Positions 8,526-19,164 of a stretch of 64,000 nt of DNA are shown here, piece by piece. The DNA comes from Vogesella oryzae (GTDB taxonomy: Bacteria > Pseudomonadota > Gammaproteobacteria > Burkholderiales > Chromobacteriaceae). The stretch lies in assembly GCF_902829295.1 (NCBI RefSeq), contig NZ_CADEPL010000009.1, forward strand, positions 1 to 64,000, in the 5' to 3' direction. How positions within the stretch are numbered: position 1 is the first letter of the stretch; every line of letters begins with the position of its first letter. The position numbers were made by a program, and so were the translations under genes. The notes under the pieces are model-generated. The model saw nothing but the letters and a program-made list of their open reading frames with translations. It did no database searches and was not told the DNA's origin.

Positions 8526-8851
8526 ACCTGACGACACAGCAATTGCTGCTGGCGATCGCCGGCATGCTGGCGGTGACCTACGGCATCCGCCTGAGCTTTC
8601 TGGTGTTCGGCCACCGGCTGGCGTTTCCGCACTGGCTGGAGCGCAGCCTGCGCTACGTGCCGGCGGCGGTGCTGACCGCGCTGATCGTGCCGATGGCGCT
8701 GGCACCGCAGGGCGACATCGCGCTGAATCTGAGCAATGCCTACCTGCCGGGGACCGTGGCCGCCGGCGTGCTGGCGTTCTATACCCGCCAGACGCTGCTG
8801 GCCATCATCGGTGGTTTCGTGGTGTACGGACTGTGGCGCTGGCTGCTGTAG
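8522..8851 (+). CDS. azlD: Branched-chain amino acid exporter, small subunit
   Basis: 109 aa with about four hydrophobic helices and the family start [12 protein letters not shown] followed by [15 protein letters not shown]. It is the AzlD/YgaH partner of azlC, starting inside the azlC stop codon. No terminator is obvious in the 9 bp before the convergent minus-strand gene. Confidence 0.92.
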   Translation: MNLTTQQLLLAIAGMLAVTYGIRLSFLVFGHRLAFPHWLERSLRYVPAAVLTALIVPMALAPQGDIALNLSNAYLPGTVAAGVLAFYTRQTLLAIIGGFVVYGLWRWLL

Positions 8852-8860
8852 CGTTGCCGT

Positions 8861-9235
8861 TTACGGTGCCTGCAAGTCCGTGGCGGCATCGCTGAGCAGT
8901 GGCCATAGCCGTTCGGCATCGGCCGGATCGAAGTCGGCGTGTTTGTGCTTTTTGATGCCGTGATCGGATAGTTCGATGCAGCGGTCGGCGCGAATGCCGG
9001 CCTGCAGCAGACAGCCCTGTACGCAGGCCAGCGGGCAGCCGTCCAGCGCCAGGATGCGGCGGCCGCTGCGCGCCAGCCGCAGCAATGCCGGCACCTGGCC
9101 GCCGACGCCGGCGATGCACGACATCTCGGCCAGACCGGCGCGGGTCAGGCGTAGCGCGAAGTGGTTGGCCAGCTGCGCGGCACTGGAACAGCCGGAGCAG
9201 GAATAGACCAGCGGCAGGGCGGGATCGGGCTTCAT
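8861..9235 (-). CDS. DGC-domain putative zinc-binding protein
   Basis: 124 aa. The sequence has the CSGCSSAAQ motif near the N-terminus, a second Cys in MSCIAGVGG, and the family-naming motif DGCPLACVQGCL. The arrangement fits the DGC family of small cytosolic proteins thought to bind zinc through conserved cysteines. Biochemical role not established. It follows rodA on the same strand but is separated from it by a terminator. Confidence 0.8.
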   Translation of the reverse strand: MKPDPALPLVYSCSGCSSAAQLANHFALRLTRAGLAEMSCIAGVGGQVPALLRLARSGRRILALDGCPLACVQGCLLQAGIRADRCIELSDHGIKKHKHADFDPADAERLWPLLSDAATDLQAP

Positions 9236-9292
9236 GCTGGCAAGGCTAGCGCTGCCAGATTGCCACGGCTATTGGCCGGGTGGACTAGGCCA

Positions 9293-9330
9293 AAAGACGA
9301 TGCGGCCAACCCGAGAGGTTGGCCGCATCG
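9293..9330 (-). terminator. Terminator of the mre-rodA cluster built from an inverted TTGGCCGC pair
   Basis: 14-bp perfect arms (9298-9311 and 9317-9330) with a 5-base loop, starting 15 bp beyond the rodA stop. Each arm contains a full GGTTGGCCGCAT word in opposite orientation. On the minus strand the stem is followed by TCTTTTG. This copies the way DNA uptake sequences are used as terminator stems in Neisseria and Haemophilus. Confidence 0.8.
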
Positions 9331-9344
9331 TGTGGTGTGTAGGC

Positions 9345-10439
9345 TTAGCGGTTGCGGTTGCCGATACTCATCAGCATGCCCAGCGCCACCGCCAGTGACA
9401 CCGTGGCGGTACCGCCGTAGGACATGAACGGCAGCGGTACGCCGACCACCGGCAGGATGCCGGCCACCATGCCCATGTTGACGAAGGCGTAGACGAAGAA
9501 CGACAGCGTGATGGCGCCGGCCAACAGGCGGCCGTACAGCGTCTGGGCACGGGCGGTAATCAGCATGCCACGGCTGATGATGCACAGGTACAGCACCACC
9601 AGCGTCAGGTTGCCGATCAGGCCGAACTCTTCGGAGTACACCGCGAAGATGAAGTCCGTCGTCCGCTCCGGGATGTAGTCGAGGTGGGTCTGGCTGCCGT
9701 TGAGCCAGCCCTTGCCCCACGGCCCGCCGGAGCCGATGGCGATCATCGACTGGATGATGTGGTAGCCGTCGCCCAGCGGGTCCTGCATCGGGTCGAGCAG
9801 CGTCAGCACGCGGCGGCGCTGGTAATCGTGCATCATGTTCCACACTACCGGCAGGCTGGCGGCGAACGCCACCAGGCCGCCGATGATCACCTTCCACGAC
9901 AGGCCGGCAAAGAACAGCACGAAGAAGCCGGCGCTCATGATCAGCACCGCGGTGCCGAGGTCCGGCTGCTTCAGCACCAGCGCGCCCGGTACGGCGATCA
10001 GCAGCGCGGCCACGATGTAGTGTTTCCAGTTGAGCGTGGTCTCGTATTTCTGGAAGTACCACGCCAGCATCATCGGCAGCGCGATCTTCATGATTTCCGA
10101 GGGCTGGATGCGCACGATGCCCAGGTTCAGCCAGCGTTGCGAACCGTTGACGATCACGCCGAACAGCTCCACGCCGACCAGCAGGATCACGCCGATCGCG
10201 TACAGCGGCGGGGCAAAGTTCATGATCGCCTGCGGCCGCGCCTTGGCCAGCACCCACATGACGACCAGCGACAGCAGGGTATAGACCAGCTTGTTGTCGA
10301 GCTTGTACCAGCTCTGGTTGGAGGCGGAGTACAGCACCAGCAGGCTGAGCAGGAAGATGCCGCCGAGAAACGCCATCAGCCAGCCGTCAAACGGCTCGGC
10401 AATCGCGTCCCAGATGCGCTTAGCGAGCGGCTGATGCAT
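9345..10439 (-). CDS. rodA: Peptidoglycan glycosyltransferase RodA
   Basis: 364 aa SEDS-family polytopic membrane protein that polymerises lipid II for side-wall growth together with PBP2. Conserved SEDS segments are visible: NGSQRWLNLG, QPSEIMKIALP, KQPDLGTA, GDGYHIIQSMIAIGSGG, LDYIPERTTDFIFAV and the C-terminal PFMSYGGTA. It overlaps the end of mrdA by 20 bp and is the last gene of the minus-strand mreBCD-mrdA-rodA cluster. Confidence 0.96.
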   Translation of the reverse strand: MHQPLAKRIWDAIAEPFDGWLMAFLGGIFLLSLLVLYSASNQSWYKLDNKLVYTLLSLVVMWVLAKARPQAIMNFAPPLYAIGVILLVGVELFGVIVNGSQRWLNLGIVRIQPSEIMKIALPMMLAWYFQKYETTLNWKHYIVAALLIAVPGALVLKQPDLGTAVLIMSAGFFVLFFAGLSWKVIIGGLVAFAASLPVVWNMMHDYQRRRVLTLLDPMQDPLGDGYHIIQSMIAIGSGGPWGKGWLNGSQTHLDYIPERTTDFIFAVYSEEFGLIGNLTLVVLYLCIISRGMLITARAQTLYGRLLAGAITLSFFVYAFVNMGMVAGILPVVGVPLPFMSYGGTATVSLAVALGMLMSIGNRNR

Positions 10440-12375
10440 CGCGTACTCCTTGATCCGGTTTCTTGCTCGAGGGGATGGTCAGCAGCTGCCCTTCCAGTTC
10501 CGGCGGTACCTTGCCGGTGAGTGCATAGTCGGTCACCGCACGGGCGATCGGTGCCGCACTGGTGGCGCCGAAGCCGGCGTTTTCCACGATCACCGCAATG
10601 GCAATGGTGGGGTGCTCCACCGGTGCGAAAGAGATGAACCAGGAGTGGTCACGGTACTGCTCGGCCAGCGCGCCGGCGTTGTATTTGGCGCCCTGCTTGA
10701 TCTGCACCACCTGCGCGGTACCGGTCTTGCCGGCCATGTTGTAGCTCAGGCCGACACCGATACGGGCGGCGGTACCGCCGGCCTGCAGCACGGCATGCAT
10801 GCCCTCTTTCACCGTGGCGAAGTGCTCCGGCTTGAAGGCAAGGGTTCGTACCGGTTCGGAATCGACCAGCCGCACCTTGTTGCTGGTGGCATCGACAATT
10901 TTTTCTACCAGGTGCGGAGTGAATGCCTTGCCGTCGTTGGCCAGGATGGCGGTGGCGTTGGCCATCTGCAGCGGCGTGTAGGCGTTGAAACCCTGGCCGA
11001 TACCGACGCTGACCACGTCGGCCGGATACCAGCGGCCAACCTCGGGGCGGGCCTTGGCAAAGCGCTTGGCTTTCCACTCCTTGCTGGGCAGCACACCGCT
11101 GGCCTCGTTATCCAGGTCGATGCCGGTCTTGCTGCCCAGACCGAACTGCGCCACCAGCGGGTGGATGCGGTCGATGCCCATCTCCCACGCCAGACGGTAG
11201 AAATAGGTATCAGAGGAGACTGCAATGGCTTTGGCCAGGTTCACCATGCCGTGGCCGCTGGGCACCGAGTCACGGAACTGGTGGCTGGAGCCGGGCAAGG
11301 TGAAATAGCCGGGCGCCGGGCGCAGTTCGTTGGGATTGAGCGCGCCGGATTCCAGCCCCGCCATGGCAAAGAACGGCTTGAAGGTGGAGCCCGGTGGATA
11401 CAGGCCGCGCAGTGCGCGGTTCACCAGTGGTTTCTGCCAGTCTTCGTTCAGGTTTTTCCAGGTGGCCGTGTCGATGCCGTCGATGAATACGTTGGGGTCA
11501 AAGCCCGGCTTGGAGACAAAGGCAAGCACGCCGCCGGTCTGCGGGTTGATGGCCACCAGCGCGCCGCGGCGCGTGCCGAACAGCTTGTCGGCGATTTCCT
11601 GGATGCGGATGTCCAGCGCTAGTTGCAGGTTGTTGCCGTGCACCGGTGGCGTGCGGCGCAGGCTGCGTACCGCGCGACCGCCGGCATCGGTTTCCACTTC
11701 CTCGAAGCCGTTCTTGCCGTGCAGTTCGTTCTCGTAGGTGGCTTCCAGCCCCAGCTTGCCGATATGGGTGGCACCGCGGTAGTTGGCCAGCGTGCCTTCC
11801 TCTTCCATCTGCTTCTGGTCACGCTGGTTGATACGGCCGATATAGCCCAGCACGTGGCTGGTCAGCTCCTTGTACGGATAGTCGCGGAACAGCCAGGCAC
11901 GCACCTCGACGCCGGGGAAGCGCCAGATGTTGGCCGCCAGCCGTGCGGCTTCTTCTTCCTTCAGTTTGAGCTTGAGAGGTACCGGCTCGAACTCCTTGCT
12001 CTCGGCGAGGAATTTGCGGAAGCGGCGTTCGTCACGCGGGGTGATTTCCACCAGCTGGCCCAGCGCCTTCACAGTGGCATCCAGGTCCGGAATCTTGTTC
12101 GGCACCAGTTCCAGCGTGTAGGCCGCGTGGTTCTGTGCCAGCACGATGCCGTTGCGGTCGAGGATCAGGCCGCGGTTGGGCTGCACCGGCACCAGCGAGA
12201 TACTGTTGTTCTGGGCCAGCGTGGAGAAGTGGTCGTATTGCAGTACTTGCAGCCAGACAAAGCGTGCGGCCAACAGCAACAACATCAGCACCATGAAGCC
12301 GAAGGCAATCAGCAGCCGTAGCTGGAACTGGTTTTCTTCGGACTGCGGGTCTTTCAGACGGGCGTGACGTGACAT
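10420..12375 (-). CDS. mrdA: Penicillin-binding protein 2
   Basis: 651 aa class B PBP, the elongasome transpeptidase. One N-terminal membrane anchor (about 25-45) is followed by the pedestal region starting NRGLILDRNG, then the transpeptidase domain with SxxK in GSTFKPFF, SxN-equivalent SSDTYF and the KTGTA box. Acts with RodA in the MreBCD elongasome in the inner membrane, active site in the periplasm. The C-terminus overlaps rodA by 20 bp; mreD lies immediately upstream. Confidence 0.97.
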   Translation of the reverse strand: MSRHARLKDPQSEENQFQLRLLIAFGFMVLMLLLLAARFVWLQVLQYDHFSTLAQNNSISLVPVQPNRGLILDRNGIVLAQNHAAYTLELVPNKIPDLDATVKALGQLVEITPRDERRFRKFLAESKEFEPVPLKLKLKEEEAARLAANIWRFPGVEVRAWLFRDYPYKELTSHVLGYIGRINQRDQKQMEEEGTLANYRGATHIGKLGLEATYENELHGKNGFEEVETDAGGRAVRSLRRTPPVHGNNLQLALDIRIQEIADKLFGTRRGALVAINPQTGGVLAFVSKPGFDPNVFIDGIDTATWKNLNEDWQKPLVNRALRGLYPPGSTFKPFFAMAGLESGALNPNELRPAPGYFTLPGSSHQFRDSVPSGHGMVNLAKAIAVSSDTYFYRLAWEMGIDRIHPLVAQFGLGSKTGIDLDNEASGVLPSKEWKAKRFAKARPEVGRWYPADVVSVGIGQGFNAYTPLQMANATAILANDGKAFTPHLVEKIVDATSNKVRLVDSEPVRTLAFKPEHFATVKEGMHAVLQAGGTAARIGVGLSYNMAGKTGTAQVVQIKQGAKYNAGALAEQYRDHSWFISFAPVEHPTIAIAVIVENAGFGATSAAPIARAVTDYALTGKVPPELEGQLLTIPSSKKPDQGVRDASAAR

Positions 12376-12380
12376 GCGGC

Positions 12381-12884
12381 TTACACGCTATGGTGACGGT
12401 AGGGCAACAGCAGCAGCTTGTTGAGCAGCGGCCACAGCAAGGCGCCGATCAGCGGCGGCAGGAAATAGCCCCAGCCGATAAAGGCGGCACCGCTGGCCAG
12501 CCGTACCAATACCATGATCAGCTGGTTGGCCTGCAGCAGCGCGAGGATCACCAGTGCCTGCTGTCCCAGGTTGAACATCACCAGCTGGTTCTGGCGCAGT
12601 TGCACCAGATAGGCGGTGATGCAGTAGGCCAGCGCGTGCTGGCCGAACAGGCCGGCGGTAGTGACATCGGCAATCAGGCCGATCAGGAACGCCATGCCGA
12701 CGCCGATGCGCCGCGGCTGGTTGATCGCCCAGTACAGGATCAGCATGGCGACCAGATCCGGCAGCCAGCGGGTGGAGCCTACCGGCAACGGCAGCAGTTC
12801 CATCAGCAGGGCGACGGTGAACGTCAGGGTGATGAAGCGGCGGCGTATCGGCTTGAGCAGTTCTTGCGGGCGGTCGTAGCTCAT
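12381..12884 (-). CDS. mreD: Rod shape-determining protein MreD
   Basis: 167 aa inner-membrane protein with about five hydrophobic helices and the family pattern of an N-terminal RRRFITLTFTVALLMELLPLP and PRRIGVGMAFLIGLIADV. ATG at 12884 is chosen: it gives the family length, and the longer reading from 13028 would run through the mreC end. It starts 2 bp after the mreC stop and ends 5 bp before mrdA, so translation is probably coupled. Confidence 0.93.
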   Translation of the reverse strand: MSYDRPQELLKPIRRRFITLTFTVALLMELLPLPVGSTRWLPDLVAMLILYWAINQPRRIGVGMAFLIGLIADVTTAGLFGQHALAYCITAYLVQLRQNQLVMFNLGQQALVILALLQANQLIMVLVRLASGAAFIGWGYFLPPLIGALLWPLLNKLLLLPYRHHSV

Positions 12885-12886
12885 GT

Positions 12887-13795
12887 CTAGCCAGCATCCT
12901 CGTCGGTGGTTTTTTTCTTCTTCTTGACGGCCGGTTCCGGTGCCGGAGCCGGTTCCGGCGGCATGGCGGAACGGGCCGGCAGAATCAGCACGTAGCGGCT
13001 GGACTGCACCCCGGCCACGCTCTGGCACAGCACGCGGGCAAAGGCGGCACCTGCCGGGCGGTCGACGCGGGTGACCCGTGCTACCGGAATGCCTTCCTGG
13101 TACAGATCATCGATGCCGGAGGTGACCAGTTGGTCGCCCGGACGGATGTCGGAACCGGATGACAGGTAGCGTACCTCGACCCCGCCGCCATAGCCGTACA
13201 GCAGCGTGCGCTGGCCGGTGCGCAGGTTGACCACCGGCACCATCTGGTTCTTGTTGATGATCAGGGTGATTTCCGAGGTCAGCGGCTGCACGCGGGTGAT
13301 CTGGCCGATCAGCCCCTGCTCGTCGATGACCGGCAGCCCAGGCTTGACGCCGGCGTCCAGGCCCTTGTCGATGATGATCTTGTAGCTGAACGGATCGCGC
13401 GCGGTATACAGCACCTCTGCCAGTTGGCCGCGGTCGCTGCGGCCAACCTTGAGCTGGTTCAGCGCCTTGAGCTGTGCCAGTTCGCGTTCCAGCATCTGCA
13501 GCCGCATCAGGCGGCCGGACTGCGCCAGTTCCACGCTGCGCAGGCGGTCGTTTTCCTGTTTCAGTTCTGCCTGGGTGACGAAGAAATCGCCAATATGGCG
13601 GCCGGCCGTCAACGGCAGGTTGACCGCGCGCTGTATCGGGTAGAGCAGGACGGAAATGGCATCGCGGGCGCGATCCATCAGGCCGAAATGGCTATCCCCC
13701 ACCAGCAGCGCCAGCGAGGCGAGCACGCACAGAATCAGACGCGCACCCGGACCCAGACCCTGGCTGGTGAAGCTCGGTGTATTGGCAAAGTTCAT
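12887..13795 (-). CDS. mreC: Rod shape-determining protein MreC
   Basis: 302 aa. One N-terminal transmembrane helix (about 18-38), a coiled coil (about 70-115) and the periplasmic beta-domains with the typical DKGLDAGVKPGLPVIDEQGLIGQI. MreC scaffolds PBP2/RodA. The last 30 residues are a Pro/Ala/Lys-rich tail ending in five lysines and acidic residues, beyond the conserved fold. The coding sequence contains an inverted pair of the TTGGCCGC word (13424-13431 and 13439-13446). Confidence 0.95.
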   Translation of the reverse strand: MNFANTPSFTSQGLGPGARLILCVLASLALLVGDSHFGLMDRARDAISVLLYPIQRAVNLPLTAGRHIGDFFVTQAELKQENDRLRSVELAQSGRLMRLQMLERELAQLKALNQLKVGRSDRGQLAEVLYTARDPFSYKIIIDKGLDAGVKPGLPVIDEQGLIGQITRVQPLTSEITLIINKNQMVPVVNLRTGQRTLLYGYGGGVEVRYLSSGSDIRPGDQLVTSGIDDLYQEGIPVARVTRVDRPAGAAFARVLCQSVAGVQSSRYVLILPARSAMPPEPAPAPEPAVKKKKKTTDEDAG

Positions 13796-13851
13796 GCGAC
13801 CGCACGCCGCCCGTGGCCGGGCGGCGTCTCATCAATGAGAAGCAGGATTGA

Positions 13852-15113
<1,262 letters not shown>

Positions 15114-15401
15114 ATGTCGCTGACTCATGAGGATGTTGCGCGGATTGCGCGTTTGTCCCGCATCGCTGTAACCGACGCCGAAATCGAGGCCGTCGGCAAG
15201 CAGCTGAACAATATTCTTGGCCTGATCGAACAGATGCAGGCCGTCAACACCGATGGTATCGAGCCGATGGCGCACCCGCAGGATGTAAGCCTGCGCTTGC
15301 GCGAGGACGCGGTTACCGAGCCGGACCGCCGTGAAGTCTGCCAGGCGGTGGCGCCGCAGGTGGAAAAAGGCCTGTTCCTGGTGCCCAAGGTTATCGAATA
15401 A
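15114..15401 (+). CDS. gatC: Asp/Glu-tRNA amidotransferase subunit C
   Basis: 95 aa. Small GatC subunit with the family core [19 protein letters not shown] and the C-terminal FLVPKVIE. It wraps around GatA and stabilises the GatCAB complex that converts misacylated Asp-tRNA(Asn) and/or Glu-tRNA(Gln) to the amides. First gene of gatC-gatA-gatB. Confidence 0.96.
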   Translation: MSLTHEDVARIARLSRIAVTDAEIEAVGKQLNNILGLIEQMQAVNTDGIEPMAHPQDVSLRLREDAVTEPDRREVCQAVAPQVEKGLFLVPKVIE

Positions 15402-15474
15402 CGCGACCTGTGCTGGTCGCTCCGCACTGCCGCAGTCATGCGGTTATGTCATTCCGGACGGAAATCAATACACA

Positions 15475-16926
15475 ATGATTAACGCCACGCTGAAACAGCT
15501 ATCCGCGCAACTGGCCGCCGGTCAGGTTAGCGCTGTCGAGCTGGCTGCTGCTTATCTCGACCGTATCGCGCTGCTCAATCCGCAGCTCAATGCCTTTATC
15601 ACCGTTGACCGCGCCAAAACCCTGGCCGAGGCCGCTGCCGCCGATGCGCGCCGCGCTGCCGGTAATGCCACGGCGCTGACCGGTGTGCCGATCGCGCACA
15701 AGGACATCTTCTGCCAGCAGGGCTGGAAGACCAGCTGCGGCTCGAAGATGCTGGACAACTTCATCTCGCCGTACAGCGCACATGTGGTGGAGCAGTGTGC
15801 CGCCGCCGGCATGGTGACGCTCGGTCGCGCCAATATGGACGAGTTCGCCATGGGCTCCTCCAACGAGAACTCGTTCTACGGTGCAGTGAAGAATCCGTGG
15901 GACTTGAACGCCATTCCCGGCGGCTCTTCCGGCGGCTCTGCCGCTGCGGTAGCGGCCCGTCTGGCACCGGCAGCAACGGCTACCGATACCGGCGGCTCCA
16001 TTCGCCCGCCGGCCAGCCATTGCGGCGTGACCGGGATCAAACCGACTTACGGCGCGGTGTCGCGCTTTGGCATGGTGGGCTACGCCAGCTCGCTGGATCA
16101 TGGCGGCCCGATCGCGCAGACCGCCGAGGACTGCGCGCTGATGCTGAACGTGATGGCCGGCTTCGACGAACGTGATTCCACCAGCCTGGAGCGCGCCAAG
16201 GAAGACTACACCCGCGAGCTGGACCAGCCGCTGGCCGGTCTGCGTGTCGGCCTGCCGCGCGAATACTTTGCCGAAGGTCTGGCCAGCGACGTTGGCCGCA
16301 TCATCGACAGCGCCGTGGCCGAGCTGAAGAAGTTGGGCGCCGAGGTGGTGGAAGTCAGTCTGCCCAATACCCAGCTGTCGATCCCGGCTTACTACGTGAT
16401 CGCGCCGGCGGAAGCCTCTGCCAACCTGTCGCGCTTCGACGGCGTGCGCTACGGTCATCGCGCCAGCGAGTACAAGGACCTGGTGGACATGTACGAGAAG
16501 ACCCGCGCCGAAGGCTTCGGCAGCGAGGTGAAGCGCCGCATCATGGTGGGTACCTATGTGCTTTCCCATGGTTACTACGATGCCTACTACATCAAGGCAC
16601 AGAAGATCCGCCGCCTGATCGCCGACGACTTCAAGGCCGCTTTTGCCGGTTGCGACGTGATTCTCGGCCCGGTGGCGCCGACCGCCGCCTTCAATCTGGG
16701 CGAGAAATCCGGCGATCCGGTGCAGATGTACCTGTCGGACATCTACACCCTGTCGGTGAACCTGGCCGGTCTGCCGGCGATGAGTGTGCCGGCCGGCTTT
16801 GCCGACAACGGCCGTCCGGTGGGGCTGCAGATCATCGGCAACTACTTTGCCGAAGCCAAGATGCTTAATGTGGCGCACCAGTTCCAGCAGGCGACCGACT
16901 GGCATACCCGCGCTCCGGCGCTGTAA
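15475..16926 (+). CDS. gatA: Asp/Glu-tRNA amidotransferase subunit A
   Basis: 483 aa amidase-signature enzyme that releases ammonia from glutamine for the GatCAB reaction. The catalytic Lys is in IAHKDIFC, and the Ser-cisSer pair is in the glycine/serine-rich [11 protein letters not shown] and [12 protein letters not shown] segments. ATG at 15475 matches the family start MINATLKQL; the open frame to 15331 overlaps gatC and is not family sequence. 73 bp after gatC. Confidence 0.97.
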   Translation: MINATLKQLSAQLAAGQVSAVELAAAYLDRIALLNPQLNAFITVDRAKTLAEAAAADARRAAGNATALTGVPIAHKDIFCQQGWKTSCGSKMLDNFISPYSAHVVEQCAAAGMVTLGRANMDEFAMGSSNENSFYGAVKNPWDLNAIPGGSSGGSAAAVAARLAPAATATDTGGSIRPPASHCGVTGIKPTYGAVSRFGMVGYASSLDHGGPIAQTAEDCALMLNVMAGFDERDSTSLERAKEDYTRELDQPLAGLRVGLPREYFAEGLASDVGRIIDSAVAELKKLGAEVVEVSLPNTQLSIPAYYVIAPAEASANLSRFDGVRYGHRASEYKDLVDMYEKTRAEGFGSEVKRRIMVGTYVLSHGYYDAYYIKAQKIRRLIADDFKAAFAGCDVILGPVAPTAAFNLGEKSGDPVQMYLSDIYTLSVNLAGLPAMSVPAGFADNGRPVGLQIIGNYFAEAKMLNVAHQFQQATDWHTRAPAL

Positions 16927-16941
16927 TCGCGATCAATGTAC

Positions 16942-16965
16942 AGGTTGGCCGCATGCGGCCAACCT
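16942..16965. repeat. 24-bp perfect palindrome made of two GGTTGGCCGCA words
   Basis: Bases 16942-16965 read the same on both strands and consist of two head-to-head copies of the window-wide word, in the 66-bp gatA-gatB spacer. There is no T-run after it, so it is not a standard terminator. It could form a small hairpin in a gatCAB mRNA. Confidence 0.85.
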
Positions 16966-16992
16966 TCTGAATAGAAAAAGGATTTTCCAATC

Positions 16993-18420
16993 ATGAAATG
17001 GGAAGTCGTTATCGGTCTTGAGGTGCATGTGCAGCTCAACACTGTTTCCAAGATTTTCTCCGGTGCCAGCACCGCCTTTGGCGCCGAGCCGAATACCCAG
17101 GCTTCGCTGGTGGAGCTGGCGCTGCCGGGTGTGCTGCCGGTGATGAACAAGGCGGTGGTGGACAAGGCCATTCGCCTGGGTTTGGCGCTGGACGCCGACA
17201 TCAACCAGAAGAACGTGTTCGCACGCAAAAACTACTTCTACCCCGACTTGCCCAAGGGCTACCAGATCAGCCAGATGGATCTGCCGATTGTCGAGCATGG
17301 CAAGCTGGCGATTCTGGTGGGTGACGAAGAGAAGGTGATCCGCGTTACCCGCGCGCACATGGAAGAAGATGCCGGCAAATCGCTGCATGAAGACTTCCAT
17401 GGCATGACCGGTATCGACTTGAACCGTGCCGGCACGCCGCTGCTGGAAGTGGTGTCCGAGCCGGACATGCGCTCGCCGGAAGAGGCGGTGGCCTACGCCA
17501 AGGCGCTGCACACGCTGGTGACCTGGCTGGGGATCTGTGACGGCAACATGCAGGAAGGCAGCTTCCGCGTGGATGCCAACGTGTCGGTACGCCCGTTCGG
17601 TCAGGCCGAGTTCGGTACCCGCCGCGAGATCAAGAACCTGAACTCGTTCCGCTTCCTGGAGCAGGCGATCAAGTACGAGATCCAGTGGCAGATCGACACC
17701 ATCGAGGATGGCGGCAAGATCCAGCAGGCTACCGTGCTGTTCGACCCGGACAGCGGCGAAACCCGCATGATGCGCAGCAAGGAAGACGCGCATGACTACC
17801 GTTACTTCCCGGATCCGGATCTGCTGCCGGTGCGCATCAGCGACGAGCAAATCGCGCGCATTCGCAGCGAAATGCCGGAACTGCCGGGGCAGATGAAGGC
17901 GCGTTTTGTCGAGCAGTTCGGCGTTTCCGCTTACGACGCGGCGCTGCTGACTTCCAGTCTGGCGCTGGCGCAGTATTTCGAGGCGGTGGCGACGGCAACC
18001 GGTCAGGGCAAGCTGGCGGCCAACTGGCTGGGCGGTGAGGTGGCGGCACGTCTGAATCGCGAAGGGCTGGATATTGCTGATTGCCCGATCCCGGCCGAGC
18101 GTTTGTCTGGCCTGATTGCGCGCGTTGCCGATGGCACGCTGTCCAACAAGCTGGCCAAGCAGGTGTTCGATGCATTGTGGGAGAGTGATCTGAGCGCCGA
18201 TGCCATTATCGAGCGCGATGGCCTGAAGCAGGTGTCCGATGTCAGCGCCATCGAGAAGATGGTGGAAGAAGCCATTGCGGCCAACCCCAAGGCGGTGGAA
18301 GAGTTTCGTGCCGGCAAGGAAAAGGCACTTAACGCACTGGCAGGTCAGGTGATGAAGGCCTCCAAAGGCAAGGCCAATCCGGCGCAGGTGCAGGAAATCC
18401 TGAAGCAGAAGCTGGCCTGA
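16993..18420 (+). CDS. gatB: Asp/Glu-tRNA amidotransferase subunit B
   Basis: 475 aa, full length. Starts with the family signature [13 protein letters not shown], contains [13 protein letters not shown] and the Mg/ATP-binding region with NRAGTPLLE and VDANVSV, and ends with the YqeY/GatB C-terminal helical domain ([14 protein letters not shown]). It phosphorylates the misacylated tRNA and transfers ammonia received from GatA. AAAAGGATTTTCC precedes the start; a strong terminator follows. Confidence 0.97.
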   Translation: MKWEVVIGLEVHVQLNTVSKIFSGASTAFGAEPNTQASLVELALPGVLPVMNKAVVDKAIRLGLALDADINQKNVFARKNYFYPDLPKGYQISQMDLPIVEHGKLAILVGDEEKVIRVTRAHMEEDAGKSLHEDFHGMTGIDLNRAGTPLLEVVSEPDMRSPEEAVAYAKALHTLVTWLGICDGNMQEGSFRVDANVSVRPFGQAEFGTRREIKNLNSFRFLEQAIKYEIQWQIDTIEDGGKIQQATVLFDPDSGETRMMRSKEDAHDYRYFPDPDLLPVRISDEQIARIRSEMPELPGQMKARFVEQFGVSAYDAALLTSSLALAQYFEAVATATGQGKLAANWLGGEVAARLNREGLDIADCPIPAERLSGLIARVADGTLSNKLAKQVFDALWESDLSADAIIERDGLKQVSDVSAIEKMVEEAIAANPKAVEEFRAGKEKALNALAGQVMKASKGKANPAQVQEILKQKLA

Positions 18421-18442
18421 TCCGGCGGTGGTCTGGTTGCTG

Positions 18443-18475
18443 GCGGCGCACCCGGGTGGTGCGCCGCAGTTTTTT
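18443..18475 (+). terminator. Intrinsic terminator after gatB
   Basis: 10-bp stem GCGGCGCACC/GGTGCGCCGC (18443-18452 with 18458-18467), 5-base loop, then A-G and a run of six T. It separates gatCAB from the dcw cluster. Confidence 0.92.
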
Positions 18476-18616
18476 GGGGTGTGACCAATCGTGCCAATGG
18501 CATGATTTGACACCCTTTCTTGGGTTGTTTCTGTAAGCCGCTGATTTGCCTACATTTCCCGCTTTAAACAAACCGGTAAGTCATTGTCGCCAAAGGCTAA
18601 TTGCCTTTTTTCGATG

Positions 18617-18678
18617 TTGACCGGGTAAAACCGTTTCCCTATAGTGGCGAAAAGTGGGGTGAAGTGGGTAATTGTGGG
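18617..18678 (+). promoter_or_regulatory. dcw promoter with MraZ-type operator repeats
   Basis: A sigma70 promoter TTGACC (18617-18622), 17-bp spacer, TATAGT (18640-18645). Downstream GTGGG occurs at 18654, 18664 and 18674, with a degenerate GTGGC at 18644 over the -10 box: four elements exactly 10 bp apart. In E. coli and other bacteria MraZ binds direct TGGG-type repeats spaced by 5 bases just upstream of its own gene. The arrangement implies self-repression of the cluster by MraZ, which is encoded 40 bp downstream. Confidence 0.88.
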
Positions 18679-18717
18679 GCGATGGCCCCTAACTTCTAGG
18701 CGAAGTGTCCAAGCAAA

Positions 18718-19164
18718 ATGATCGGCGGCGTAAGTCTTGTCTCTCTTGATGCCAAGGGGCGTCTGGCCATTCCGGCCAGGCACCGCGAGACACTGCTGTC
18801 CGCATTCGGCCACAAGCTTGTCGTTACCCTCGAATCCTCCGATCACCTGCTGATCTACCCCGAACCCAACTGGAAGCCCGTCGAGCAGCGCCTGCTGGCT
18901 CTGCCTAGCGGTAACCCCATGCTGAAAAGCTACCAGCGTCTGGTGCTTGGCCATGCCGAAACGCTGGAAATGGACTCTGCCGGCCGCATCCTGCTGCCAG
19001 CCCGCCTGCGCGAGCTGACCCGGCTGGACAAGGATGTGGCACTGGTGGGAATGGGAAACCGCTTTGAACTGTGGGATGCCGCCGGCTGGGACAACCAGAC
19101 CACCGCGGCACTCGACATTGATCCTGCTGACCTTGCGCAGCATCTTGGAGATTTCACGCTTTGA
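18718..19164 (+). CDS. mraZ: Transcriptional regulator MraZ
   Basis: 148 aa, two SpoVT/AbrB-like beta domains, each with its signature: [14 protein letters not shown] and [15 protein letters not shown]. Forms ring-shaped oligomers that bind the direct repeats in its own promoter. First gene of the division and cell-wall cluster. Its TGA overlaps the TTG start of rsmH. Confidence 0.96.
   Translation: MIGGVSLVSLDAKGRLAIPARHRETLLSAFGHKLVVTLESSDHLLIYPEPNWKPVEQRLLALPSGNPMLKSYQRLVLGHAETLEMDSAGRILLPARLRELTRLDKDVALVGMGNRFELWDAAGWDNQTTAALDIDPADLAQHLGDFTL

Noticed and set aside
18644-18648. Reading GTGGC as chance
   Set aside because: Kept as a degenerate fourth element because it is exactly in 10-bp phase with three perfect GTGGG copies.
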